DNA of 64,000 nucleotides from Benincasa hispida (taxonomy: Eukaryota; Streptophyta; Magnoliopsida; Cucurbitales; Cucurbitaceae): positions 842,281 through 906,280 of the forward strand of contig NW_024064153.1 of the NCBI RefSeq assembly GCF_009727055.1, in the 5' to 3' direction. The notes under the pieces are model-generated. The model saw nothing but the letters and a program-made list of their open reading frames with translations. It ran no database searches and was not told where the DNA came from. The translations under genes were made by a program, and so were the position numbers. Positions 47,010 through 59,189 of the stretch are shown piece after piece; positions within the stretch are counted from its first letter, which is position 1, and the number at the start of each line of letters is the position of its first letter.

Positions 47010-48771
47010 GATAGATTTGGGTGAGGCTCTTGGACAACAATCTCTTACTGTTGCTTGGATCACAAACAAACTTCTCCATGAATAAACACCCTCTTAGACA
47101 CCACCATTCGGCAACCTTGGTATTCTTGGAGTGCAATCCAGGAGGTGTGGGCTCTGTTGGATTTGGTAGAGGGTTGGACATAGGCAATGATCGAACTATA
47201 CGGCCAAGCAAGTGGGAGAAGAAACTGTCCATCACATAGATTTTGTGTGCTTGATCGTTTATTAAAACTCAATAGGTACATGATTGTTTAGAAAAGCTGG
47301 CTTGATCATTTACACAATTGTTTAGAGAATCTCGTTACGCACGTGATCATTTAGTAAAACTTTACACGATATTTTAGTCAAAGGTGCTTTACACGATCGT
47401 TTAGGCTCTCGCTTATAAGGCTATCGTATAGTCTCTAATAAGTTAAACGATTGGTAATTGTTTTAATGAAGCGATTCACTTTAAAAAATGAAAACATTTT
47501 TCATTTTATCCTTCAGTTATGAAGACTGAACATAACCTCCCACTTTCATGCACAGTTAAAGGAGAAACCACCCACAATTATCATATAATTATTTTAATTA
47601 TAAATAAATATAATAACTAACTTATCATATTATATTTATAACCTATAGTTTTAATAGCATATCATATGTAACATTTAAACCATAGTTCCTTTCTCCTTTA
47701 TTCAATTTGAATCATATTTATATCAAAATCCTCCAATTAATGTATCTCATATATCATATCAATTATATCACATATAATTGAACATTTTTAATTATATTAT
47801 ATATAATCAAACTCCCTCTTGTTAATTTGAATACTTCAAACTAACCCAAAAACTAATTCTCAACTAGAATCCATTGAGCTACCAAGGGGACCTTCTGGAC
47901 CTGTAGCTTGAAGCTCCAACAGTACGTGAATAGCTGACTAAACTCTTTAATCACGAGATCCACCATCTGTTAACTGTCGAGCACGCCATTAAAGACCGAC
48001 AGCTGCACTCTTCTCACTATAAATATATTTATGTGCATCGGTTATAACCAGTCAACAGTACATTAACCTTTCCCAGATTGCTTGTAAGTACAAGTGGGCC
48101 AATTTACCGTTTTGCCCCTGTAGTTACATCTAATTCCTTAAGTACCACTAATTCCTCTAATGAATAATACACCATTGTTCTACTATGAGTTGACACCTCT
48201 CGGGCCATGAGAAGTTGTGTGGCGCCACATCGTTCAAGCCTCGGAATTAGCCCTTAGGGGAGCAATCTATCTACTCATCCCTGCTTCGGTGAAGGAGTGA
48301 ATTCCATCTTGTGTAGCTGAGTTTCTAGCTCTCCAATCAGAAAAATCCCTAAAGTGGTAGGTTTGAGTTGACAATCTGGCCATTTACACCCATGCAAATC
48401 AAAGGACCACCTCATAGGTAGGAGTTTCCAACTCACTCAGGATTAAGTTCATGTTACCTATGGTCATCCTAGTGAGATGAAAGTCTCTGTCATGAAGGAC
48501 GTTATATAACGAGACTAAACATTTCTTGGTCTGGTCTGGTCTTATACAAACTCCTTTGTATAGGACACCCCTGCTCATATCTCTACATGAATGATCAGGA
48601 TCAGACCATCTGTAGTACTTTACAACACTTGTAATATCTATATAGCGGGCCGTATCCGTAATGTCACAAGGATAAGATTTCCCTCATTTATCCATATACT
48701 ACAAAACATTTAGGTTATCACTTAAGGCATGATTCACTTGTATGTCTCCATATACATGCTTAAGTTACAAT
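47010..48771 (-). mobile_element. 3' LTR of copia Y, first part (truncated)
   Basis: Reverse-oriented LTR. Its downstream part is missing (starts at about 47010 instead of with TGAAGGAAC). It carries a CGATCG palindrome array at 47250-47475 and the conserved LTR blocks at 47870-48760. It is interrupted at 48771 by element W, and its 5' head continues at 59014-59189. The target-site duplication for W is ACAAT (48767-48771) and ACAAC (59014-59018). Confidence 0.82.
47250..47475. repeat. CGATCG palindrome array in Y LTR
   Basis: Sites such as TTGATCGTTTATTAAAA, TTACACGATCGTTTAGG, GTGATCATTTAGT and TTAAACGATTGG within 225 bp, more decayed than in the other arrays. Confidence 0.75.
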
Positions 48772-50868
48772 TGAAGGAACTCTTATATTAGAGTGCCTAT
48801 GAGCGGAAGCGATCTTTCCAATTTCATCATGACAGAATTTCCACACATACATTCTAACATATAGATATGCATTGAAAACACTAATTACTGGCATGCTTTA
48901 AAAGATAAATATAAAAGACCGAGAGACTTACTACTTGAAGACAGTTTTCACAAGAACTCGGTCCAACGTGAACGAGTTCCTCTCACTCTTTCTTGTCCAG
49001 CAAGTAATCACCTAGCAGCACCACGGTCGTCTACATGATTAGCAGCGCACAAACAACAAGCAACCAGGGACGACACCACCACTCGAAGCCCCCAATATTC
49101 TCGGAGTGAGAATCCAAAGGGTGGACTTTGATGGAATTGGTAGAGGGGAGGAGGAAAAGTGATCATGTACTACGAATAAGCAAGTGGGAGAAAAGGGAAG
49201 GCTATCGTATAATCAGGTGTGCTCGATCGTTTAAAGCGGGGTACACGATCGTGTTGTAAATACTAGGCGACCGTTTAGTTACATTCGTCGCGCTAAGCGA
49301 TCATCTAGCAAAGGCAAGCGATCGTTTAAGAAATCGCGGGCGATCGTTTAATTACGCAGGTGTGCGATCGTTTAGGAAAGCGGGCCCTATCGTATAGGCT
49401 CTCAACACTAAGTGATCAAAAGCTTTCACACCGTGAGCGAATTTATTGATCTCTTGAAAAATGAAAACAATTTTCATTTTATTCTTCAGTTACAAGAACT
49501 GAATTCAACTTCCCACTTTCATACGAATCCGGAGAAAACTTTGGCCAATTATCTCATAACTGCCTAATTAGTAATATAATGAATATAATCATATTATATT
49601 CTTAACCTATAGTTTGATATCATATATCAACTATAGTATTTTCTCCTCTACTTGATATAAATCATATTTATATCCAATTTCCTCCAAAATAATGTATCTC
49701 ATACATTTAGTCAAAGATATCATATATAATTAACCAGTTCAATTATATCATATATAATCGCTCTTGTCAGTTTGAACATTTCAAACTGACCCAAAAACTG
49801 ATTCTTAACTTGTATTCAAGCTACCAAGGGGACCTTATGAACCTATGGCTCGAAGCTCCAACGGTATGTGAAAAGCCGACTAAACTCTTTGGCCACGAGA
49901 TCCACCATCCGTTAACTGCCAGGCATTCCACTAAAGACCGACAACTGAACTCTTCTCACCACAGATATATTTTTATGTCCATGGGATATAACCAATCATG
50001 AGTACGATAACCCTTCGTAACAATAGTTGGGCCAATTTACCGTTTTGTCCCTATAGTTACATCTCACTCCTTAAGTACCACTGATCCTCTAATGAACAAT
50101 ACAACCTAGTCCAACTATGTGTGAACACCTCTCGGGCCATGAGAAGGTGTGTAGAACCACATCGTTCAAGCCCTGGAATTAGCCCTTAAGAGAGCTATCT
50201 ATCTACTTACCCTTGCTTCGGGGAAGAAGTGAATTCCATCTTGTGTAGCTAAGTTTCCAGCTCCCAAATTAGACGAATCCTCAAAGTGGTAGGTTTGAGT
50301 CGGCGGCCTGGCCACTCGCACCCATGCAAATCAAAGGACCGTCCTCAATGGCAAAAGTTCCTAACTCATTTAGGATTGAGGTCATGTTACCTATGGTCAT
50401 CCTAGTGAAGTGAAGTCTTTGTCATGCATGGTGTTATATAACGAGATGTTAACACTTCGTGGTCAGGTCTTATACAAACTCTTTGTATAGGATGCCCCCG
50501 CTCACATGTTCCCTACATGAATGATCAGGATTAGACCATCTGTGACAAGTTACAACACTTGTAACTATTCCACAAAGTGGACCACATTCGTAGCGTTACC
50601 AGGATAAGGTTTCCCTTATATATCCATATACTACAGACCATTTTGGTTATTACTTAAGACATGATCCACTTGTATGTCACCACATACATCTTAAATTACA
50701 TAAAGACAACCAGGGATTTTAGTTTATTGGTTTATGGCAAAGAAAATAAAACACTCAGATGAGCAAAATCAAGAAGTGAAGTAAATATCATATATTATAC
50801 ATCACAAGCGTTCATACAAATTGTTTACAAACTACAGGCTACGAGACTTTAGGGCATCAACCCCAACA
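48772..50868 (-). mobile_element. 3' LTR of copia W
   Basis: Plus strand TGAAGGAACTCTTAT to GGCATCAACCCCAACA, 2097 bp. Followed by the reverse polypurine tract ATCTCCCACTTATCC (50869-50883), so it is the 3' LTR of a minus-strand element. It aligns along its whole length with the 5' LTR at 56923-59013. Over the first 200 bases I judge about 85% identity, which implies an old insertion. Contains a palindrome array at 49200-49430. Confidence 0.92.
49200..49430. repeat. CGATCG palindrome array in W 3' LTR
   Basis: About ten sites, for example TGCTCGATCGTTTAAAG, TACACGATCGTGTTG, CAAGCGATCGTTTAAG, GGGCGATCGTTTAATTA and GTGCGATCGTTTAGG. They lie in the downstream third of the LTR, matching the position in the partner LTR (57355-57570). 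Confidence 0.88.
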
Positions 50869-52337
50869 ATCTCCCACTTATCCTAAAGCAAAGTGGGGTG
50901 TACAAAAAACAAGTACAAGACAATAAACTAGGGCATAAAAGCCCAGTACAAGAAATCTCCCACTTGCCCTAGTCCAGCTGCGGGGGGTCCTGTAGACCCA
51001 TGCTTTGAAGGTGACCCTCAAACATCATAGCCATGAAAGCCTTTGTAAATGGGTCAGCAACATTGTGCTCCGAAGCGATCTTTGTGACGATTAAGTCCCC
51101 TCAATGTACTATTTCGCATATCAGGTGATATTTTCGCTCTATGTGTTTATCGCGCTTGTAACTCTTAGGCTCCTTGGAGTTCACCACAGCCCCACTATTG
51201 TCACAATAGAGGGTGATTGGCCTAGACATATCTGGAACAACTTCCAGTTCTGTCAAAAACTTCCTGAGCCAGACGACCTCCTTAGTAGCTTCGCAAGCCG
51301 CTACGTACTCTGCCTTCATAGTGGAGTCAGCGATGCACCCTACTTAGTGCTTTTCCACACTACAACTCCTTCGTTAAGAATAAGATTGATCTTGAAGTGG
51401 ACTTATGAGAGTCTCTATCAATCTGAAAGTCAGAATCTATGTACTCAGTAAGGATCAAATCCTTAGATCCATACACGAGCATGTAGTCCCTCGTTCTCTG
51501 AAGATACTTGAGGATGTTCTTCACTGCTGTCTAGTGACCCTAACCTGGGTTAGACTGATATCTACTGACTATGCCCATAACGTAGCAGATGTCTGATCTA
51601 GTATAGAGCATCGCGTACATCAAACTGCCAACGGCAGATGCATATGGGACCCGTCTCATCTCCTCAACCTCTTGAGGCATCTTAGGACACATGTCCTTAG
51701 ATAAAGTGACTTCATTTCTGAATGGTAGTAGGCCCCTCTTGGAGTCCTGCATCAAGTACTTGAGCAACATCTTGTCAATGTACGATGCCTGAGACGGTGC
51801 TAGGACTTTGTTTTTACGATCCCGAAAGATCTGTATACCCAAAACAAACTGAGCCTCTCACAAATCTTTCATTTGGAATTGGGTCGCTAGCCAGTTGTCA
51901 ACTGCATTCAGTAGACCTACATCATTCCCAATGAGTAATATATCGTCTACACAACATTAAGAAAACTACTAAAGCGTGGACGATCTTCTTGTAGACACAA
52001 GGTTCATCAACGTTCTGGTCAAAGCCATACGACTTGATCACAGTATCAAACTGTATGTTCCAAGATCTAGACACCTGTTTCAGCCCATAAATGGACCAAT
52101 TCAGCTTGTAAACTTTTTGCTCTTGACCTGTTTCAGCCCATAAATGGACCAAGTCAGGCTGATCTACAAGATCCAATACTGAGCTGAAGTAATTGACTCC
52201 ATCTTGATATCCATGGCCTTAACCCATTCATCCCAGTCAACATCCTCCATTGCCTTCTGATAAGTCAACGGATCCTCAACATTGCCATCTGCTACCATAG
52301 CAAGGATTTCTGTGAAACCCAGATAGTGAACGGATCC
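50869..52337 (-). pseudogene. copia W pol, RNase H and RT
   Basis: RNase H remnants at 51101-51319 include KAEYVAACEATKEVVWLRKFL and YCDNSGAVVNSKEP. RT C-terminal part at 51540-51842 includes QASYIDKMLLKYLMQDSKRG and SLMYAMLYTRSDICYV. The RT active-site region is damaged: at about 51922-52176 the reading is RSWNIQFDTVIKSYGFDQN followed by a shift where YVDD should be. A 26-bp direct repeat (52074-52099 and 52127-52152) brackets a rearranged RT segment, and the RT N-terminal half is mostly deleted before 52337. Not functional. Confidence 0.82.
52074..52152. repeat. 26-bp direct repeat in W RT
   Basis: CCTGTTTCAGCCCATAAATG and six more bases occur at 52074-52099 and again at 52127-52152. A single copy is expected in the RT region. 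The second copy is followed by sequence from far upstream in RT, so it marks a template-switch or deletion junction. Confidence 0.8.
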
Positions 52338-53339
52338 TCAACGTCGCCATCGACTCCATCTGCTACCGGTGACATTCATTGGAAAGCTCTTGCAACATGA
52401 CTTTACTTCGTGGACTGTGTCCCTAATATGATCCTTCTCCAGGAAAGTAGCGTTCGTGGAAACAAACACCCTATTTTTCGATGGATCATAAAAATAACCC
52501 CCTCGTGTACCTTTGGAGTAGCCTACAAAGAGGCATAACCTTGACCGTGGTTCCATCTTTTTGGGATTTGCCTCAAGCACATGTGTAGTGAAACCCCAAA
52601 TGTGGAAGTGACGTAAAATAGCTTTATGCCCGTTCCACAACTCCAAAGGTATTCTCACAACACTCTTGGAGGGAACACAATTAAGTATGTATACCGTAGT
52701 CTCCACTGCGAAACCCCAAAATGAGTCTAGCAAGGAAGCGTAAATCATCATCGAACGAACCATGTCCAACAAGGTTCTATTTCTCCTTTTCGCTACACCA
52801 TTTTGCTGAGGTGTACCCGACGCTGAGAGTTAGGAAATGATTCCATGTTCTATCAAATAGTCCTGGAATTGCAAGTCCAAAAACTCTTCACCTCGATCCG
52901 ATCGAAGTGTTTTAATCTATCTATCCAATACATTTTCAACTTTAGCCTTGAACTCTTTAAACTTTTCAAAGGATTCAGACTTCCGTTGCATAAGATAAAC
53001 ATGGCCATACCTAGAGTAATCATCAGTAAAATTGATAAAATACTCATAGCCACCTCGGGCTCGCATATTCATAGAACCATAAAGGTCAGAATGTACTAAC
53101 TCAAGAGGCTCTTTGGCTCGATAACCTTTTCCAGTAAAAAGTCGTTTAGTCATCTTATTCTCAAGGCAAGATTCACACACCGATAAAGAATTTTCTTCTA
53201 ACTCACTTAGAAGTCCATTCTTCACCAATCTCTCAATCCTATTGAGATTGATGTGCCCTAATCGAAGGTGCCAAAGTTGAACATTTTCTTTTGGAGAAAT
53301 TCGTTGACGTTTAGAATGAGTTACAATAGTTTTAAACAA
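52338..53339 (-). pseudogene. copia W integrase
   Basis: GAG-preIN and the zinc-binding domain at about 53150-53290: LWHLRLGHINLNRIERLVKN and CESCLENK, providing the H-H-C-C ligands. The catalytic core follows with HSDLYG and FTDDYSRYGHVYL. After a break, TPQQNGVAKRRNR at about 52775-52815 has lysine in the position of the third catalytic acidic residue (E in X and Y); the codon reads AAA. The C-terminal part, 52338-52772, contains DMVRSMM, CVPSKSV and FVGYSKGTRGGYFYDPSKNR. The family normally joins cDNA to the genome; this copy cannot. Confidence 0.85.
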
Positions 53340-53720
53340 TTATGTGTTATGGAGGGAACTAATGGCTAACGATCTTAGCACATACAATTACTTTCTAGAG
53401 ACGCTGTACAAATAATAACACCATCTTTATGAATAAACATTTTATCCACATTAAATGAAATAGTGTATTTACGTTGTAGCAAGCACTTTATAGAAATAAG
53501 GTTCCTCTGAAGTTCAAGAATAATATATACATCATTCAAAATTAGAAACCTATTATGTAAAGTTAATTGGATCCCTCCCACTGCCACAACTGAGATGACG
53601 TGCCCAGTGCCTACTCGCATCGTCATCTCACCAGCCTCTAACTGTCGCTAGGATCTAATCCCTTGAAAAGAAGAATAAACGTGATTAGTGGCACCGAATC
53701 AATTATCCAGGCAGAATCAT
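53340..53720 (-). pseudogene. copia W protease region
   Basis: Minus-strand frame 53375-53626 gives the protease/pre-integrase segment (TMRVGTGHVISVVAVGGI and VYIILELQRNLISIKCL). The active site is seen at about 53685-53715 as DDSAWIIDS. A shift then removes the following GATNHV, which is visible intact in the fragment at 9540. In the family this aspartic protease cuts the polyprotein. Confidence 0.78.
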
Positions 53721-54645
53721 CATTCTCCACTAAACAAGTTTCAAGTACAAGTAAATCATATTTACCTCTATCTGCCTTGGTGACCTTTCTTTCCTTTAGC
53801 CAGTGAGGACATTTCCTCTTCCAGTGTCCATCCTGGCTGCAGTGGAAACATTTTCCCTTTCCAACCGGCAGCAGACGCATTCTTGAGGTGACAAACGACA
53901 GGTTAGCAGGCGCCTTCCCTTTCCCCTTACCACTATTCTTCTTCTTTCCCTTTGCAGAGTTAGAAGTAAAAGGTGCAGACTTCGTTCCTGAGGTCGAACC
54001 TTTATGGAATGTCCTAGAAAACAACATTTGCCTTAGCCTTCTTCCTCTCCTTACTTTTTAGTGAAGATTGGTAGGTCTGCAACTCGTTGAGGAGAGTTGT
54101 AAGGGTATATTTCACTTTGTTAAGAATCACATTACTAACAAAGTGTAGGAAGCTCTCCGGCAAAGAATGTAGGATTATGCTAACTTGGCTGCCCTCATCG
54201 ATGGTAGACCCATTCAACACCGCCACATTGAAGTGGACCATCATGTTAAACACATGTTCACGAATAGAGGTGCCTTCTTCCATTTTGGAGTTGAATATAT
54301 ACTTAAGAGCCTCGTGCTTGAGTTATTCAGACGGTTTTTCAAACATCCCTTGCAGGGACTCCATGATCTCACGTGTTGAGACCATGGGCTCATGATTCTT
54401 GGCCAAGACATCATTAAAACTTGCCAAGATATAGGCTCAGGCCTTCTCATTTGCCTGTGTCCATTGCTCGTATGCCTCCCGAACATTTCGAGCGACATTT
54501 GGAGTTGGAATAGGAGGACAGGCTCTGTAAGGGCAAATATGAGATCCTCGATGATTAGTATCGTCATGATCATGTGGTTCCAAGTCGAAAAATTATCGCC
54601 AGTTAATTTCTTGGCGCTAAGCAAAGCAATTGTGGCTGTGGCCAT
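53721..54645 (-). pseudogene. copia W gag
   Basis: Starts ATG at 54643-54645 (MATATIALLSAKKLTGDNFS). It is disrupted around 54530 by a frameshift and resumes as KMEEGTSIREHVFNMMVHF with SQVSIILHSLPESFLHF at 54014-54283. The C-terminal part at 53638-54027 carries a basic linker and an intact zinc knuckle CFHCSQDGHWKRKC at about 53810-53850, which packages element RNA. The plus-strand frames over this stretch are shadows. Confidence 0.85.
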
Positions 54646-56908
54646 TTTTCAAAACTTGTTACTGAAAAACGAACAAAACTTTTATTAGATTTTGCTAAAC
54701 CACATTTTAACCAATTAATTTTGCAAAACAGTTTCAAGTACCCTAAGTGTAAAGACTTCTATTTGGCAATGATGCCCTAGCGAGGTAGGACAAACATCAC
54801 TGGTGGGGTGATCAGATGCCCCTTCACTGGGATGAGACATTCTCAACCATTAGGCAGAACCAACTCTTGGAACTGAACCTAACAACCACCATTTATTTGG
54901 TCCAGAATTGTTAACCTTTAACAATTCCATGTAAGTGTGACCCCTCGCTTTCGGTGCCAGAGTCCCGCCCTAATGAGCCCATCGTAGGGAAGAAGCAGAT
55001 TAGGACAAGAGACTAAGTAACCTTATCCTCTTCCAAGTGATCAAATAAAGAAACGCGCAAAACTGCCATCCTAGAGGGGGACACTCCCAGGGTGCCTCGA
55101 GGCTATACGCAGTAACTTTATTCAATCCAACGAGGGAGACCATGGGATATGCTTTCGCACTTCCCGCTCCCACTTACTATGAACACTCTCTCCATCCACC
55201 TTGATATTGACCTACCCAAACACCATCCTTTAGAGGGACACTCCTAGGGTGCCACGAGGCCGAGGGTAGATCTCATGGTGTAAACCATAAAGGAGAAACG
55301 TGAAAGGTTTAAATGAAGCATCATATGCCCCAAGTATCTCCCACTGAATGTTCTACCTAGGGGTTCATTAACCTAGACATTCTGGCTACTGATTTTAGTA
55401 AAGTCATCTTTTTAAGTCCGCTCATAAACAATTTTTTTCTATAAAAGAAACAAGTTCAAGTAGTCACATTTAAACACTTTAATGGACCGTCCTTAACTTG
55501 CACACATGCATCAAATCTATCTAATTCACCTTTCCAGGTAGGTTCCTTGGTAGGGGTGTTACGTTTCTGTCAACTTAAATATCCCAGCCTAGCCAGAACC
55601 CGCCTTAGAAAAAGGTCCTTATAGATAGATTTGCTACACTTTAACCTATTATTAGTCAATTTAATCCTATTAATCTGATTAAAAGATTAAAGTCTAAGGG
55701 TTGCTAATCATATTAGAACCGTGATCTTAGGTCTATGTCATCCAAGTTTTAAACATTTTAAAACCATGAATTAAACCTAAGTTAGCATGCATGTCTTTCT
55801 TATTGCTTTTAGTTCTAATTTCTCTTTAACCTTTAAAAAGAAACAACTAAAATACATTGCACATAACTAGGTGTTTATAACGCTTATAAAGTAACCTATG
55901 TGTTATGCTTCATGTAATGTCCAGTCATTACTATACATAACTTTTATATACATGTAATAACCAAACAAACATGCTTTCTATACACCCTTATACTATAACA
56001 ATTATAATATAAAGATGATGCATGTCAATGCTTTTTATGCATGCATAAATATAACTCTTATATTATATGATGCATGAGCATACTCTTATATAATTAAATC
56101 ATGCTTCTCTAAATTATAACATTTATAAGAAAGGGATGATGCATGACCAATGCATAACCTAAGGTGGGATTTACTATATGTGCATACCATATGACATATA
56201 ATAAACATACATCTCATGTAATAAACCAAAGATTAATGGACCGGGATGAACCTTTACAAAACCAGAATGAAAAAATTCTATCTATTTCAGTTTTCATCGA
56301 GCAAATCGGTTCACAGGCGAACTGGGTCTTGAACCATCGGGGAAGCTCCATGGTTTAGTAAACGCCATAGGTAAACGATCGCTTAGAGCACACTAGATGA
56401 TAGCGCAAAAATGCTAAACGATCGCTTAGACGACAACGAGGCTGCGAAGCCTGATCATCTAGACAATCACTTAACATACGAAGAGGTAAACAATTTACCG
56501 TGCGTTACTCCACGATCATTTAATCAGGTACTAAAAGATGAAGCTTGTTGAGCTAAATGATTATCTAGTGCGCGCACACATTAAACGACTCTCGAACGAT
56601 CAACTCTTGATCGTCTTCTTCCTCGAAGAACCACAACTCTTGCTCAAAACTTCTTCATGAACGACTCAAAACTCAAACTAACTTTGAATTACAGACTCGA
56701 TAACAATTAATTATGCCCAAAAATGCAGGGGCCTTTACAATTAATCGAAAATGTAAAAGAATTAATCAAACCGAGGTTTCATCCAAGAATACTCCATTAA
56801 TCCACACATCCAAAAATAATTTAACAATTAAACAGAGAGTAGATATGCCCCCGTCGTGAATGTATATGAAATTCTTTGCAGTAATGAAATTGGAATATCA
56901 GAAACCTG
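54646..56908 (-). other. Leader of copia W
   Basis: Non-coding 5' leader of about 2.2 kb between LTR and gag. Contains a block shared with the leader at 22791-24897 (TGAACACTCTCTCCATCCAC with GGGATATG nearby; CATGCATG-rich part at 55780-56150) and a palindrome array at 56355-56615. Confidence 0.75.
56355..56615. repeat. CGATCG palindrome array in W leader
   Basis: Includes GGTAAACGATCGCTTAGAG, TGCTAAACGATCGCTTAGAC, CCTGATCATCTAGAC, CCACGATCATTTAATC and TTAAACGACTC. W therefore has arrays in both LTRs and in its leader. Confidence 0.82.
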
Positions 56909-56920
56909 GCTCTGATACCA
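56909..56920 (-). other. Primer binding site of W (tRNA-Met)
   Basis: Plus strand GCTCTGATACCA, perfect reverse complement of TGGTATCAGAGC, two bases from the 5' LTR at 56923. Confidence 0.93.
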
Positions 56921-56922
56921 AT

Positions 56923-59013
56923 TGAAGGAACTCTTTAAACAAGAGTATCCATGAGTGGAAGCAGATCTTTCCAATTTCATTGTGACAGAATAACCACACA
57001 TACATTTTGACAAATAGATATGCATTGTAACACTAATTACTGACATGCTTTAACAAATAAAATACAAAAGACTGAGAGACTTACTAGTTGAAGACAATCT
57101 TCAATCAAACTCGATCCAGTGGAAGCGAACTCCTCTACAGTCCTTATCGTCCAGCAAACAGTCGCCTAACAGCACCACGATCGTCTACATGATCGATAGC
57201 GCACGAACCAACAGCAACCGGGGACGACACCACCACTCGAAGTCCTTAGTATTCTCGGAGTAAGAATCCAAAGGGTGGACTTTGATGGAATTGGTAGAGG
57301 GGAGGAGGAAAAGCGATCGTGTTGAACGAACAAGCAAGTGGGAGATAGTAGAAGACTATCGTATAGTCAGGTGCTTATCGTTTAGGAAAAGGTACATGAT
57401 TGTGTAGGTTTATCTAAGCGATCGTTTAGTTCCGCTCGGTGCGTTAAGTGATCGTGTAGATATCACGGGCAATCGTTTAGTGCGCGGGTGTGCGATCTTT
57501 TAGGAAGACGGGCACTATCGTATAAGCTCTCAACGCTATGCGATCGTTTACTTTCACACCATGAGCGATTTTTCTTGCGTCATTTACAAAATGAAATCAA
57601 TTTTCATTTTATTCTTTAGTTACAAGAATTGAATTCGAACTTCCCACTTTCGCACGATTTCGAGGAAATACTCAGCCAATTATCTCATAACCGCCTAATT
57701 AATTAAATAATGAATATAATAATATGATATTCTTAATCTATAGTTTGATATCATATATCTAATATAGTGTTTTCTCCTCTACTTGATATAAATCATATTT
57801 ATATCCAATTTCCTCCAAAATAATGTATCTCATACATTTAGTCAATTATATCATATATAATTAATCAGTTCAATTATATCATATATAATCGAACTCCCTC
57901 TTGTCAATTTGAACATTTCAAACTGACCCAAAAACTGATTCTCAACTTTATCCAAGCTACCAATGGGACCTTATGGACCTATGGCTCAAAGCTCCAACGG
58001 TACATGAATAGTTGACTAAACTCTTTGGCCATGAGATCCACCATCCGTTAATTGCCAAGCATTCCACTAAAGACCCACAACTGAACTCTTCTTATCATAG
58101 ATATATTACTGTGTCCATTGGATATAACCAATCACGAGTATGATAACCCTTCACATATGCTCGTAAGTACAACTCGGCCAATCTACCATTTTCCCCTGTA
58201 GTTACAACTCACTCCTTAAGTATCACTGATTCCTCTAATGAACAATACAACATAGTCCAACTATGTGTGAACACTTCTCAGGCCAAGAGAAGGTGTGTGG
58301 CACCACATTGTTCAAGCCTTGGAATCAGCCGTTAAGGGAGCTATCTATCTACTTACCCCTGCGTTGGGGAAGGAGTGAATTCCATCTTGTGTAGCTGAGT
58401 TCCTAGCTCCAAAATCAAATGAATCCCTAAAGTGGTAGGTTTGAGTCGGCGAACTGGACACTCGCACCCATGCAAATTAAAGGACTGCCCTCAATGGCAG
58501 GAGTTCCCAACTCACTCAGGATTGAGGTCATGTTACCTATGGTCATCCTAGTGAAGTGAAGTCTCTACCATGAACGGTGTTATATAACGAGATGTTAACA
58601 CTTCATGGTCAGGTCTTATACAAACTCTTTATGTAGGACACCTCCACTCGCATGTCCTATATATGAATGATCAGGATCAGACCATCTATGACAAGTTACA
58701 ACACTTGTAACTATTCCACAAAACGGGTCGCATCCGTAGGGTTACCAAGATAAGGTTTCCCTCTTATATCCATATACTACAGACCATTTTGGTTATCACT
58801 TAAGACATGATCCACTTGTATGTCACCACATACATCTTAAGTTACATAAAGACAATCAGGAATTTTAGTTTATTGGTTTGTGGTAAAGCAAATAAACATT
58901 CAAATGAGCAAAATCAAGAAGTGAAGTAAATATCATATGTTATACATCACAAGAGTTCGTACAAACTGTTTACAAACTACTGGACACGAGACTTTAGGGC
59001 AACAACCCCAATA
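56923..59013 (-). mobile_element. 5' LTR of copia W
   Basis: Plus strand TGAAGGAACTCTTTAAAC to GGGCAACAACCCCAATA, 2091 bp; the terminal CA is changed to TA on the plus strand (CCCCAACA in the partner LTR). It contains a palindrome array at 57355-57570. With the 3' LTR, primer site, polypurine tract and ACAAT/ACAAC duplication, W is the only copia element here that keeps the full outline, about 10.2 kb. Confidence 0.92.
57355..57570. repeat. CGATCG palindrome array in W 5' LTR
   Basis: Sites include GTGCTTATCGTTTAGG, AAGCGATCGTTTAGTT, TTAAGTGATCGTGTAG, GGGCAATCGTTTAGTG and ATGCGATCGTTTAC. It corresponds site by site to the array at 49200-49430, with a few CGATCG cores lost by transitions. Confidence 0.86.
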
Positions 59014-59189
59014 ACAACGACAACCAGGGATCTTATTTTATTGGTTTGTGGTAAATGTAAATAAAATATCTCATATTTCATAGACAACAGTGAAGAAAAT
59101 ATCTCATATTATTACATCACAAGCATTTGTTCATACAGGTGTTTACAAACTATAGGACCCTACGAGAGTTTAGGGCATCAACCCCAACA
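59014..59189 (-). mobile_element. 3' LTR of copia Y, head portion
   Basis: Resumes the LTR cut at 48771 (ACAACGACAACCAGGGATCT) and ends GGCATCAACCCCAACA at 59189. The reverse polypurine tract ATCTCCCACTTGTCC follows at 59190-59204. The order TTACAACGACAACC across the W insertion is confirmed by the homologous LTR at 46517-46538. Confidence 0.88.
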
